Counted from the stretch's first letter, positions 1 to 8,454 are shown. The stretch is 64,000 bases of DNA from Azospirillaceae bacterium (GCA_035645145.1 DASQNC010000068.1:1-64000); one strand, 5' to 3'. Notes: a model not told the origin generated them from the sequence alone. Numbers and translations: made by a program.

Positions 1-61
1 GGTCGCCGCCAGGCCCGCGAGGCGCCCCTTTCGTTCCTCTTGCGCATGCCCTTGGCCGGGA

Positions 62-139
<78 letters not shown>

Positions 140-158
140 CCAGTCCGACCGATGCCAA

Positions 159-184
159 CCCCGCCCGCAAGGCGGGGCGTTTTG
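159..184 (+). terminator. Rho-independent terminator after the tRNA
   Basis: Perfect 7-bp stem CCCCGCC / GGCGGGG with a 5-nt loop, followed by CGTTTT. It lies 20 bases after the tRNA CCA end and most likely ends its transcript. Confidence 0.8.
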
Positions 185-438
185 CGTTGGCCCCCGGCGC
201 ACGCCAACCGCCGGGCGCCCAAGCCCCGGTCCGGGACCGGAAGAGGGGAGGAAGGGCCGCCGCGTGAACCCCATGCGCACACGAACGGCCCGGCCGGTTC
301 GCGCACCGAAAAAACCGAGCTTTCCCGGGTGCCCGTCGACCGCCCCGCGGAAAGAGGGCCCGAACCACCGTCGGGTCGCGGCGGTTCGCGCAACCGCGGC
401 CGTTTGCCCGACGGGTGGAACGGCTTACAGTGCCGGGC

Positions 439-725
439 GTCGCGCCTCGCGGGAGCGTGGGTCGAAACCCTAGGGTTCCGCCGCACCGCGCAGCCCCACA
501 ACGTCGCTCCCTCGCGGGAGCGTGGATCGAAACTGCTCCGCCCGGACCACCGGCCGGTGGCGGCCGGGTCGCTCCCTCACGGGAGCGTGGGTCGAAACAC
601 GATCCAGCTTGTGCGCTACCACGACGACGGGGAGTCGCTCCCTCACGGGAGCGTGGATCGAAACCACGTGTTGGGCGCGATTGCCGAGTTTGAGCGGGCG
701 TCGCTCCCTCGCGGGAGCGTGGATC
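439..725 (+). CRISPR. Short CRISPR array, five repeats, type I-C-like repeat
   Basis: Repeats lie at 439-468, 503-533, 568-598, 634-664 and 700-725. The internal ones are 31 nt, start GTCGCTCCCTC and end GGATCGAAAC or GGGTCGAAAC. Each can form a 7-bp hairpin (CGCTCCC/GGGAGCG) with a TCGC or TCAC loop. Spacers are 34, 34, 35 and 35 nt and unrelated to each other. The first repeat is 30 nt with a damaged stem, and the last loses its 3' end after GGATC, so both ends are degenerate. Length, hairpin and the GAAAC end resemble type I-C repeats. No cas gene is seen in the whole window. Bases 185-438 upstream could be the leader; I see no gene there. Confidence 0.9.
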
Positions 726-837
726 CGTAACTGGGAGCCGTGGCCGCCCGCCCCGACAGACCGGGCACCGGATAAGGGGCGCCGCGGGAACGGTCCCGGG
801 AACCGGCCCGGCGTTCCCGCGCGACGGGGGGACGGGC

Positions 838-872
838 GGTGGCCGGCGCCCACCCTCCGGGTGCCGGCCACC
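838..872 (-). terminator. Strong inverted repeat downstream of the mcp remnant
   Basis: A perfect 10-bp stem (GGTGGCCGGC at 838-847, its complement at 863-872) encloses a smaller CACCC/GGGTG hairpin. It starts ten bases after the stop codon of the reverse-strand chemoreceptor remnant, so it is probably that gene's old terminator. It lacks a run of T on the reverse strand, so Rho-independent function is not certain. Confidence 0.45.
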
Positions 873-881
873 GCCGCCCGT

Positions 882-1043
882 TCAGACCGCCTTGCTTTCC
901 TCGACGTAGCGGTCCACCGCGCTCTTCAGGGCCTGGGCCTGGGTGCTCAGGTCCCTGGCCGCGCCCAGCATGTGTTCCGCCGACGTGCCCGCGACCTGCG
1001 CGGCGTCGGTGACGCCCGCGGTGTTGCGCGCGACCTCGCCCGT
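882..1043 (-). pseudogene. 3' remnant of a methyl-accepting chemotaxis protein gene
   Basis: Read on the reverse strand, this stretch encodes 53 residues starting TGEVARNTAG and ending YVEESKAV before a TGA stop. This is the C-terminal end of a chemoreceptor signalling domain: compare TGEISRAL and the heptad-rich tail of the intact receptor encoded at 9174-10736. No start codon and no upstream part of the domain are present. Homology stops about 20 bases from the end of the desaturase gene. It looks like the leftover of a receptor gene whose 5' part was deleted or replaced when the neighbouring segment arrived. Confidence 0.7.
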
Positions 1044-1064
1044 GCAAAAGGCCGGTTCCGTACG

Positions 1065-2171
1065 TCAGACGACACAGCCGCCGGCACCCTGCACGGAGGT
1101 CCGGCCGATGTGGTGGAACCCAACGAGCTTACGCGCATCCTCGTCCCAGAGCGCGAGCCGGACGCAGCGCAGGCTCTCGACCAGGGTGAGGCGGCCGACT
1201 TTCCCGAGAAGGTCGTGGCCCTCCAGGCATTCCTGGAGGCGGTAGTTCGGGATGCGGCTATTGAGGTGGTGAACGTGGTGCAGCCCGACGTTGCCCGTAA
1301 TCCACTGCAGGATGCGGGGTAGGACGTAGTACGAACTGCCACCCAATGCCGCGTGATGAAAGTCCCAGTTCTCCCCGCTGTCCCAGACGGTGCCCTCGTA
1401 CTGGTGCTGGACGTAGAACAGCCAGCCACCGATCCATGCCGCAACGCACACTGTCGGCAGGACCGCGCCGAGAACCGGTCCGACGCCGCCCGTCACATAG
1501 ACGAGAGCGCTGAACAGGGCGGCAAGGCCGAGATTGAGCGCGAGAACCTCCCTCCACGCCGAGCGCCAGGGTACGCCGATGCAGAAGGGAAGCCGCTGCA
1601 GGACGAGGAAGTTCAATGGTGACCCGAGGACGATGAGCACAAGGGGATTGCGATAAAGTCGATACATGAGCCGGCCCCGGCGGGGCAGGGCCAGGTATTC
1701 GCGAACCGTCAGCGTCTTGATGTCCCCCGTGCCGCGGCGGCTCAGGTTGCCGGTCGAGGCATGGTGGAGGGCATGGGCCCGCTTCCAGCTGTCGTACGGG
1801 GTGACCGTCAGAAGGCTGAGTGCGAGACCGAGGCGGTCGTTGGTGGCGGGCGAGCGCAGAAACGACCCGTGTCCGCAGTCATGTTGAATGATGAAGAGCC
1901 GGACAAGGAGCCCACCGGCCGGAACGGCGAGGAGGAGGACCAGCACCCAGTGCCCATTCGCGGCGCCCCAGAGCATGGCTGCGCAGGCGGCGAGGTAAGG
2001 CACCAGGGTGGTGGCGAGTTGCCGAATCGCGCGGGAGGGCATTGGCTCGCGGTAGGCCGCGCAGTGGCGCGCGATCTGCTTGGCAAGCGATGCAATGTTC
2101 TCTGGGGCGGCGTCGACAGGGGATGGCGGAGCCGAGACTCCGCCACCTTGATTCGGTGGATTTCGTGTCAC
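1065..2171 (-). CDS. Membrane fatty acid desaturase (DesA/omega-6 type)
   Basis: Predicted to insert a double bond into acyl chains of membrane lipids using a di-iron centre and electrons from a ferredoxin-like donor. The three histidine boxes of membrane desaturases are all visible: HDCGH near residue 104, HALHH near 142 and HHVHH near 317, separated by hydrophobic segments. 368 residues is normal for the family. The start is a GTG; an ATG at 2042 would remove the conserved LAKQIARHCAAYREP region, so the GTG is preferred. The gene stands alone, 20 bases from a truncated chemoreceptor gene. Regiospecificity (delta-12 or other) cannot be read from the sequence. Confidence 0.88.
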   Translation of the reverse strand: MTRNPPNQGGGVSAPPSPVDAAPENIASLAKQIARHCAAYREPMPSRAIRQLATTLVPYLAACAAMLWGAANGHWVLVLLLAVPAGGLLVRLFIIQHDCGHGSFLRSPATNDRLGLALSLLTVTPYDSWKRAHALHHASTGNLSRRGTGDIKTLTVREYLALPRRGRLMYRLYRNPLVLIVLGSPLNFLVLQRLPFCIGVPWRSAWREVLALNLGLAALFSALVYVTGGVGPVLGAVLPTVCVAAWIGGWLFYVQHQYEGTVWDSGENWDFHHAALGGSSYYVLPRILQWITGNVGLHHVHHLNSRIPNYRLQECLEGHDLLGKVGRLTLVESLRCVRLALWDEDARKLVGFHHIGRTSVQGAGGCVV

Positions 2172-2321
2172 GAGTTGGCCTGCGCCCTTCTCCAGTCGCC
2201 GGGAAAAGCGCGGCGACGTCCTACGGTAAGGGGTTTGCCGGCCACGAGTTCCCGGCTGGTCGCTCTAGCATCGCCGCAACATTACACCAGGGCGCCGGGA
2301 GTGCGACCTGTTCTTGAGGCG

Positions 2322-3542
2322 CTAAAGGGGCTTGGCCGCGGCCTGCGGGTGTTCGAGGAAGAAGCGCAGCATTTCCCGTCCGGCGTCCGGGCCCCGCGGG
2401 TCCGTGTAGGAGCCGGACGGGCTGCCCCCCGCCCAGGCATGCCCGGCCCCGTGGATGGTCCAGTGCTCACACAGCACCCGGCCGGAGGCATCGGCATGGA
2501 CCGCCCGGCTGTAGGCATGGCCGCCGGGTGCCTGGCCGCGCTGCGCCGTCGACCGTAGCCCCGCCGCGGACGACGTGGATTGGGCGGCGACCGCGTCGGC
2601 GTTGCGCGGATGGACGGTGGTGTCCCGGTCGCCGTGGAAGACGATCGTCGGAACACCATGGGCACCCGAACCGCCGCCCGCAGCGCCCTGGCGCATGGCG
2701 GCGAAGGCCGAGGGAAGATCCCGGGCCGCCCCGGCGGGCAGGCCGGAATGCACCCCGACCGCGGCGTACAGGTCGGGATACGCGGCACCCATGACGGCCG
2801 CCGCCGCCCCGCCGGCCGAGAGCCCGGCAATGTAGATCCGGCTCGGGTCCACCGGATGGTCGCGCATGATCTGCCGGGTGATCCCCGCAATCAGCGAGGG
2901 CTCACCCCGGTCGCGCCGCTGATCGTCCGGGCTGAACCAGTTCCAGCATCTCTGGGCGTTTGCCGAGGAGGGCTGTTCCGGGTAGGCGACCAGGCAGCCG
3001 TGCTCCTCGCCAAGCGCATTCATGCGGGTACCGGCGGCGAAGTCGTCGGACGACTGGGTGCAGCCGTGCAGCATCACGATCAGTGGCAGCGGCCGGCCGG
3101 CGGTGCGGCTGCCGGGGACATAAAGCTTATACGCACGCGTCCCGGCCGTACCGGTGTAGGACGCCGCCGTAAAGGACGCGCCCTCGGGCAGGGGATCGGG
3201 CGCAGGCCGCGCGGTGGCGCCCGATCCCCTGCCGTGCCCGGCGGGCATGACCCGGGCGGCAAGGCCGCGCAGGGTCTCCCCCAGGCCGGTCCTGGGCTTG
3301 GCATGCGGCCTGCGGTCGAACCGGGCCGGCTTGGCGGGTTCCATGGGTGGAAGGGTCTGCGTGGCTGCCGCGTCGAGTGTGACGAATTCCGCGTCTATGA
3401 CCGCGGGCCGGCCGGTGCCGGCCGGTTCGGCCGCGTCTCCGCCTTGGAGGAGGCGTTGGATGAGCGCGGTCGCCTCGGCGAGCTTGCCGGCGTTGGTGAG
3501 GCGGGTCGCCTCGGCCATCCCGGCGGGGAGTTTGAAAGCCAT
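2322..3542 (-). CDS. PHB depolymerase-family esterase (extracellular type 1 catalytic domain)
   Basis: An alpha/beta hydrolase of 406 residues of the esterase_PHB family, which cleaves short-chain polyhydroxyalkanoates or related esters. The lipase box GLSAG lies at residues 240-244 (nucleophile Ser242), a candidate acid is in HGDRD (303-307) and the catalytic His is in GAGHAW (His368). The oxyanion region VMLHGCTQ is at 156-163. The start with the Shine-Dalgarno GGAAAG (reverse strand) is at 3542; an upstream frame extension lacks homology. No signal peptide is seen: the first 35 residues form the amphipathic helix common to alphaproteobacterial members. It follows an RHH regulator gene on the same strand (gap 116 bp), a frequent pairing, so co-regulation is likely. 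Confidence 0.85.
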   Translation of the reverse strand: MAFKLPAGMAEATRLTNAGKLAEATALIQRLLQGGDAAEPAGTGRPAVIDAEFVTLDAAATQTLPPMEPAKPARFDRRPHAKPRTGLGETLRGLAARVMPAGHGRGSGATARPAPDPLPEGASFTAASYTGTAGTRAYKLYVPGSRTAGRPLPLIVMLHGCTQSSDDFAAGTRMNALGEEHGCLVAYPEQPSSANAQRCWNWFSPDDQRRDRGEPSLIAGITRQIMRDHPVDPSRIYIAGLSAGGAAAAVMGAAYPDLYAAVGVHSGLPAGAARDLPSAFAAMRQGAAGGGSGAHGVPTIVFHGDRDTTVHPRNADAVAAQSTSSAAGLRSTAQRGQAPGGHAYSRAVHADASGRVLCEHWTIHGAGHAWAGGSPSGSYTDPRGPDAGREMLRFFLEHPQAAAKPL

Positions 3543-3658
3543 GTCGGTCTTTCCATACGCGGAAGCGCGCCGGGCGACCTCGGGATGAGGCCCCGTCCGT
3601 CTTCCTTTGAAGGGGTGCGTCTGTGCGCGGTGCGGCGTCGTTGGCGCACCGGCAACGG

Positions 3659-4078
3659 TCACTGGATGCGGTCCGCGAGGGCGGCCTTGACGTCGGCGCT
3701 GGCGTGCAGCGCCCCCAGCACGGCAAGCGATGCGATGGTGGCGCGGGCGAGTTGAGGAGTGACGTCCGGGGCGATGCTGGCGAGGCCCAGGACGCGGATG
3801 TCGAGCATCTGTCCCGCATCCCGGGCCGCTTCAAGATCCGCGCGGTTGATGTGCTTGAGGCCGAGGTCCACGCTCTTGCGCGTCACCGCCTGCCGGACCG
3901 CGTCGGCATGCCTTTCGATCTGGTTGCGGATGGCGGTCCGGATGAAGTCGGTGCGGTTGGAGTAGAACCCCTCCTGCACCAGCAGGTCGATGTGGCCGAG
4001 GTCGACGAAGCCGAGGTTGATCGTGATCTTCTCGCTGTCCGCAGTCTTCGGCCGCGGGCCATGTGCTTTGTCGGCCAT
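3659..4078 (-). CDS. CopG/RHH-type regulator linked to PHB depolymerase
   Basis: 139 residues. An N-terminal ribbon-helix-helix segment (ITINLGFVDLGHIDLL, then EGFYSNRTDFIRTAIRNQIE) is followed by a C-terminal helical part containing RVLGLASI and a run of alanine-rich helices. The start at 4078 has AGGGA nine bases upstream; a second ATG at 4105 is in frame but has no ribosome-binding site. Such proteins bind DNA as dimers and often repress their own operon. The next gene downstream on the same strand is the PHB depolymerase-like esterase, its probable target. Tandem ATGGTA motifs lie directly upstream. Confidence 0.75.
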   Translation of the reverse strand: MADKAHGPRPKTADSEKITINLGFVDLGHIDLLVQEGFYSNRTDFIRTAIRNQIERHADAVRQAVTRKSVDLGLKHINRADLEAARDAGQMLDIRVLGLASIAPDVTPQLARATIASLAVLGALHASADVKAALADRIQ

Positions 4079-4107
4079 CCGGCGCCATCCCTTGACCATC
4101 TGCATGG

Positions 4108-4130
4108 ATGGTAAATGGTACGGTATGGTT
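4108..4130. promoter_or_regulatory. Candidate RHH operator (tandem ATGGTA motifs)
   Basis: Three near-identical hexamers, ATGGTA at 4108, ATGGTA at 4115 and ATGGTT at 4125, sit just upstream of the RHH regulator gene and overlap its likely promoter. Short tandem sites are what RHH dimers usually bind cooperatively. This is inferred from position and repetition only. Confidence 0.4.
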
Positions 4131-4285
4131 AAGTGTCAAGCGTCAAGCGTCGCGGAACGCGCCGGCGACCGCCAACATCCGGCGCGGGCATTCACCGGCC
4201 GTGATGCCGCCGCCGGCCTTTTTCGAGAAACCATCCCAAGGTGAACCGGTTGAGGGTTGGTCAAACGGCATCCGGAGGAGAGGAC

Positions 4286-4609
4286 ATGCGTACCATCCGT
4301 TGGGCCGCACTCGCAGGGGCGGTTCTCCTGTCAATGCCTGCGTGGGCACAGCAGGACCAGGGAGGCGTCCGAGGCGCGATCGACCAATTGAACCGCACCG
4401 TCAACCCCAACAGCTCACAGGATACCCGCAGCCAACGGCCGGATGACACCCGGCGCAGCGGCGAGGTCGGGCAACGGCGCGATTACCGTCGGTTCTCCGA
4501 CCGCGATTTGCAGGACGAATACGAGAATAACCGGCGGAACCTGAACGCGATGGCCAACGAGCAGCGCGAGATCGAGGAGGAAATGAGAAGCCGAGGCATG
4601 CGTCGGTAA
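4286..4609 (+). CDS. Small secreted hypothetical protein
   Basis: 107 residues with a clear Sec signal peptide (hydrophobic AALAGAVLLSMP, cleavage after AWA at about residue 20). The mature part is very polar, rich in Arg, Asp, Glu, Asn and Gln. It ends in a predicted helix carrying DLQDEYENNRRNLNAMANEQ and REIEEEMRSRG, which could form a coiled coil. The start is fixed by GGAGGAG eight bases upstream; a further in-frame ATG at 4241 has none. No known domain is recognised. It stands alone between the RHH regulator (divergent) and frmA. Confidence 0.7.
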   Translation: MRTIRWAALAGAVLLSMPAWAQQDQGGVRGAIDQLNRTVNPNSSQDTRSQRPDDTRRSGEVGQRRDYRRFSDRDLQDEYENNRRNLNAMANEQREIEEEMRSRGMRR

Positions 4610-4948
4610 GGTCGACGGTGCCGGCACGGCGGCGACCTGCGGGGCGGCTCCCCCCGCTGCTGCCATGCGGCCTGCGCTATGCGGTGCCCGGCCTCCGCAT
4701 CGGCATGCCATAAGATCGGGCTTTTGCCCGCGGGCCGGTTCATCAATGCCCGGCGCACGTTCCGCGGCAATGCGGTGAGGCCGGCCGACTGACCTTGCAC
4801 CAATGCACCACCCGACCGCGCATTCGGGCGGGCATTCGGGCGGGCATTCGGGGCTGGCCGTGGCCGCGCCGGCACACCACAATGGCCGCCGCAACGGGTT
4901 TGGCCCGGACCACCCGCGGCCCGAAAAGACGCAAGGGGACGACGCATC
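4610..4948. other. Intergenic stretch upstream of frmA
   Basis: No gene is supported on either strand. It contains a short tandem repeat at 4821-4853 and, at its right end, the region just upstream of frmA. The frmA start is preceded by AAGGGGACGACGCATC, with AAGGGG as ribosome-binding site. I see no clear promoter consensus. Confidence 0.5.
4821..4853. repeat. Tandem 12-bp repeat, 2.7 copies
   Basis: CATTCGGGCGGG occurs at 4821-4832 and 4833-4844, followed by a partial copy CATTCGGGG. It lies in non-coding DNA about 100 bp before frmA. Such a repeat may vary in copy number by slippage; no function is evident. Confidence 0.7.
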
Positions 4949-6061
4949 ATGAAGGTCAAAGCCGCGGTCGCGCGTGCCGCCGGTCGGCCGCTGGATATCG
5001 AGACGGTCGATCTTGAAGGGCCGCGCCTCGGCGAGGTTCTGATCGAGGTCAAGGCGACCGGCGTTTGCCACACCGACGCCTACACCCTGTCCGGCCTCGA
5101 CAGCGAGGGCCGCTTCCCGTGCATTCTGGGGCACGAGGGGGCCGGCGTGGTGGTGGACGTGGGGCCCGGCGTGATGAGCTTGAGGAAGGGGGACCACGTC
5201 ATCCCGCTCTACACGCCGGAGTGCCGGAACTGCGCCTTTTGCCTCAGTCGCAAGACCAACCTGTGCCAAGCCATCCGCGAGACCCAAGGGCGGGGTGTGA
5301 TGCCGGACGGGTCCAGCCGCTTCAGCCTGGGCGGCGAGCCGGTGTGGCACTACATGGGCACCTCCACCTTCGCCAACTACACGGTGCTGCCCGAGATCGC
5401 GGTGGCGAAAATCCGTGAGGACGCCCCCTTCGACAAGGTCTGCTACATCGGCTGCGGCGTCACCACCGGCATCGGGGCGGTGGTCTACACCGCGCAGGTG
5501 GAGCCGGGCTCGCGGGTGGTGGTCTTCGGCTTGGGCGGCATCGGCCTGAACGTCGTCCAGGGCGCACGCATGGTGGGGGCCGACATGATCGTCGGCGTCG
5601 ACATCAACCCGGCGCGCAAGGAACTGGCCGAGAAGTTCGGAATGACGCATTTCGTCAATCCGAACGAGGTCGAGGGCGATCTGGTCCCCTATCTGGTGAA
5701 CCTGACCAAGGGCGGCGCGGACTACAGTTTCGAGTGCATCGGCAATGTGACGACGATGCGCCAGGCCCTGGAGTGCTGCCACAAGGGCTGGGGCCAGTCG
5801 GTGATCATCGGGGTGGCGCCGTCCGGCCAGGAGATCGCGACCCGGCCGTTCCAACTGGTCACCGGCCGGGTCTGGAAAGGGTCCGCATTCGGCGGAGCGC
5901 GTGGTCGGACCGACGTTCCCAAAATCGTCGACTGGTACATGGAGGGGAAGATCAACATCGACGACCTGATCACCCACACCATGCCGCTGGCCCGCATCAA
6001 CGAGGCGTTCGACCTGATGCACGCGGGCAAGTCGATCCGCTCGGTCGTGACGTTCGACTGA
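4949..6061 (+). CDS. frmA: S-(hydroxymethyl)glutathione dehydrogenase / class III alcohol dehydrogenase
   Basis: Oxidises the formaldehyde-glutathione adduct to S-formylglutathione with NAD; cytoplasmic zinc enzyme. At 370 residues it has family length. Catalytic zinc ligands are Cys40 (GVCHTD), His62 (GHEGAG) and Cys169 (YIGCGVTTG). The structural zinc loop has Cys92, Cys95, Cys98 and Cys106. The nucleotide-binding motif GLGGIG is at 194-199. The S-formylglutathione hydrolase coding region follows immediately, so the two form the standard formaldehyde detoxification operon. Confidence 0.96.
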   Translation: MKVKAAVARAAGRPLDIETVDLEGPRLGEVLIEVKATGVCHTDAYTLSGLDSEGRFPCILGHEGAGVVVDVGPGVMSLRKGDHVIPLYTPECRNCAFCLSRKTNLCQAIRETQGRGVMPDGSSRFSLGGEPVWHYMGTSTFANYTVLPEIAVAKIREDAPFDKVCYIGCGVTTGIGAVVYTAQVEPGSRVVVFGLGGIGLNVVQGARMVGADMIVGVDINPARKELAEKFGMTHFVNPNEVEGDLVPYLVNLTKGGADYSFECIGNVTTMRQALECCHKGWGQSVIIGVAPSGQEIATRPFQLVTGRVWKGSAFGGARGRTDVPKIVDWYMEGKINIDDLITHTMPLARINEAFDLMHAGKSIRSVVTFD

Positions 6062-6161
6062 GTGTCGGGGGGGCGGACGCGGGGACCGGATCAAATCGCA
6101 CGCCAGCTTCGGCGGAACCCAGGCCGTTTACCGGCATGCGTCCCGCCTGCTGGGCTGCCCG

Positions 6162-6926
6162 ATGGAGGTTGCGGTCTACCTGCCCCCGCAGGCCACCGCC
6201 GGGCCCGTGCCGGTGGTCTGGTACCTATCGGGGCTGACCTGCACCTGGGCCAACTTCACCGAAAAGGCCGGGGCGCAACGCTATGCCGCCGAGCACGGCG
6301 TTGCCCTGATTGCGCCGGACATCAGCCCGCGTGGCACCGACCTGCCGGGTGAGCACGAACGATGGGATTTCGGATCCGGCGCCGGCTTCTATGTGGATGC
6401 CACCGCCGATCCCTGGGCCCGCCATTACCGCATGTACTCCTATGTGACCGAGGAGCTGCCGGCCGCCCTTGCGGGGGCCGGCCTTCCCTTGGACATGACG
6501 CGTCAGGGGATCTGCGGGCATTCCATGGGCGGCCACGGGGCCCTCGTCTGCGCGTTCCGAAACCCGGACCGCTACAGGTCCGTATCCGCCTTCGCCCCTC
6601 TTTCCGCCCCCTCGCAGGTGCCCTGGGGGGAGCGTGCATTCGGCGGTTACCTCGGCCCCGACCGGCGGGTTTGGCTTCAATACGATGCGGTGGCACTCGC
6701 GGCTTCGACCGGCTGGCGCAAGCCGGTCCTGGTCGATCAGGGAGTGGCCGACGAGTTCCTGGGTACGCAGCTGCGCCCGGATCTGCTGGAGGCCGCCTGC
6801 GCGTCCGCCGGCATTCCCCTGCGGCTACGGCGGCAGCCGGGCTACGACCGCAGCTATCACTTCGTCGCGTCGTTCATCGGCGACCATCTGCAACACCATG
6901 CGGAGCGGCTTCGCGGACCCGTGTGA
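6162..6926 (+). CDS. frmB: S-formylglutathione hydrolase, N-terminus out of frame or without a start codon
   Basis: Hydrolyses S-formylglutathione to formate and glutathione, completing the FrmA pathway. The serine-hydrolase motif GHSMGG (Ser121 of this frame), CTWANFTEKAGAQ near the N-terminus and YDRSYHFVASFI near the C-terminus identify the family. Family homology begins earlier than this ATG: bases 6090-6161 in the same frame encode IKSHASFGGTQAVYRHASRL, matching the usual N-terminus. However, no ATG, GTG or TTG lies upstream before a stop at 6048. A GTG at 6062 would be in frame if the run of seven G at 6067-6073 had one G fewer. The ATG used here has no ribosome-binding site and removes about 30 conserved residues. 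Confidence 0.85.
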   Translation: MEVAVYLPPQATAGPVPVVWYLSGLTCTWANFTEKAGAQRYAAEHGVALIAPDISPRGTDLPGEHERWDFGSGAGFYVDATADPWARHYRMYSYVTEELPAALAGAGLPLDMTRQGICGHSMGGHGALVCAFRNPDRYRSVSAFAPLSAPSQVPWGERAFGGYLGPDRRVWLQYDAVALAASTGWRKPVLVDQGVADEFLGTQLRPDLLEAACASAGIPLRLRRQPGYDRSYHFVASFIGDHLQHHAERLRGPV

Positions 6927-7054
6927 CCACCCGTCCGACGCGGAGAAATCGCAAGAAAAAATTGTTAAAATAAGTTCTAAACATGACTGGCATGTTATTT
7001 AATCCAGGGTGATACCTCTGCGAGTGCGTAGATTGGGTGGAGCACGCATTCGCA

Positions 7055-8350
7055 ATGACGAGGTATGGGATGCTGGGGTTTTGGACGTCGATCGCGCTCT
7101 GGAAGCGCGTGCTTGCCGGGCTCGTCCTTGGCATTGCTGCCGGCGCATATGCCGGCGAGGCTGCCACCATCTGGTTCAAGCCAATCGGCGACGTTTATGT
7201 TGCGGCGATCCGCATGGTGGTCGTGCCGCTGCTGTTCACCACCATCGTGGTCTCGGTCGCTTCCCTGCGCAACGCGACCGGTGCCACCCGTCTGGGGGCG
7301 CGGACGCTTGCCTGGTACGTGGCAACGGCCGCCATTGCCGCTCTTGTCGGGATCGGTACGGCCCTGCTGCTCCAGCCCGGCGAGACCGTCGGCCAACTGG
7401 CCAAGGGCACCTATCGGGCCCGCGAGATCCCCGGTTTCATCGACGTTCTGGTCGGCATTGTCCCCAGCAACCCGTTCCAGGCCTTCGCCGAGGGGAAGGT
7501 TCTCCAGATCCTGTTCTTCGCGGCCGTGGTCGGCGGGGCGTTGGCGGCGATGGGCGAGTCCGGTGCGCGGCTTCGGGGTGTCGTCGAGGATGCCAACGCG
7601 GTCGTCATGCGCATCGTCCGCGTCGTGCTGCAACTGACGCCGATCGGCACCTTCGGCCTGATCGCCTCGGTGGTCGGCGTCTACGGGATTGAGAAGCTGG
7701 CCCCGCTGGGCGATTTCATCATTGCCATGTATCTCGCCTGCGCCTTCATGGTGCTGGTGATCTACGGCGGGCTCGTGCGCGCCCACGGCCTCGGCTACCG
7801 GCGGTTCTTCGCCAACCTCTGGCCCGTCTTCCAAACCGGCTTCGTCACCTCCTCGTCCTATGCGACGCTGCCGGTGACCGAGGACACCATGGTCCGGCGC
7901 CTGGGCGTACCGAAGTACTATGCGGCCTTCGCGGCGCCCCTGGGGGCCACCATGAAGATGGACGCGTGCGGCGCAATCTACCCGGCCATCGCCTCGATCT
8001 TCATCGCCCAGTACCTGAACATCGATCTGAGCACGTCGGCGTACGTCGCGATCTTCCTGACCGCCACCCTGGGAACCCTGGCGACCGCCGGTGTCCCGGG
8101 CCCGGCCATCATCAGCATTACCATGACCCTGAACGCCGCCGGGCTGCCGCTGGAGGGGATCGCCTACATCATCGCAGTGGACCGGGTGATCGACATGATG
8201 CGCACGGCCACGAACACCACAGGCCAAGCGGTGGTGCCGGTGCTGGTGGCCGCAGAGGAGGGTATCCTCGACCGCGCGGTCTACAACGGTGCCCGTCCCG
8301 TGGGCGAGGTTGTCGATTCCTTGGCCCAACCGGTCTCGAAGGCCGCTTGA
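7055..8350 (+). CDS. Dicarboxylate/amino acid:cation symporter (DAACS family)
   Basis: Secondary transporter in the inner membrane that imports C4-dicarboxylates or acidic amino acids with protons or sodium. 431 residues with eight predicted membrane helices plus two re-entrant loops. The conserved serine-rich loop appears as FVTSSSYATLPVTE, the metal/substrate motif as ATMKMDACGAIYPA, and the second loop as AGVPGPAIISITM. Start choice: ATG at 7055 with GGTGGAG twelve bases upstream; GTG at 7037 and ATG at 7070 are in frame alternatives. The 110 bases upstream are AT-rich compared with the surroundings and probably hold the promoter. The substrate cannot be settled from sequence alone. Confidence 0.88.
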   Translation: MTRYGMLGFWTSIALWKRVLAGLVLGIAAGAYAGEAATIWFKPIGDVYVAAIRMVVVPLLFTTIVVSVASLRNATGATRLGARTLAWYVATAAIAALVGIGTALLLQPGETVGQLAKGTYRAREIPGFIDVLVGIVPSNPFQAFAEGKVLQILFFAAVVGGALAAMGESGARLRGVVEDANAVVMRIVRVVLQLTPIGTFGLIASVVGVYGIEKLAPLGDFIIAMYLACAFMVLVIYGGLVRAHGLGYRRFFANLWPVFQTGFVTSSSYATLPVTEDTMVRRLGVPKYYAAFAAPLGATMKMDACGAIYPAIASIFIAQYLNIDLSTSAYVAIFLTATLGTLATAGVPGPAIISITMTLNAAGLPLEGIAYIIAVDRVIDMMRTATNTTGQAVVPVLVAAEEGILDRAVYNGARPVGEVVDSLAQPVSKAA

Positions 8351-8417
8351 GGCCGGCCGCCGACCACCGCATCCACCCAGGTCGGCGGGGCCGGTTGTCC
8401 GGCTTCCTCCTCATCAC

Positions 8418-8454
8418 CGACAACCCCGCCGCGGACTCGTGGCGGGGTTTGTCG
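8418..8454 (+). terminator. Terminator after the symporter gene
   Basis: Stem CGACAACCCCGCC / GGCGGGGTTTGTCG with a 10-nt loop, followed by a T-containing tail (TTTCGG). It lies about 70 bases after the symporter stop codon. Confidence 0.65.

Noticed and set aside
185-438. Possible cas gene fragment beside the CRISPR array
   Set aside because: All frames in this stretch give Arg/Pro-rich translations without Cas motifs; it may be the leader but contains no protein gene that I can support.
4415-6094. Long reverse open frame across frmA
   Set aside because: Antisense shadow of frmA with histidine- and arginine-rich low-complexity translation and no domain.
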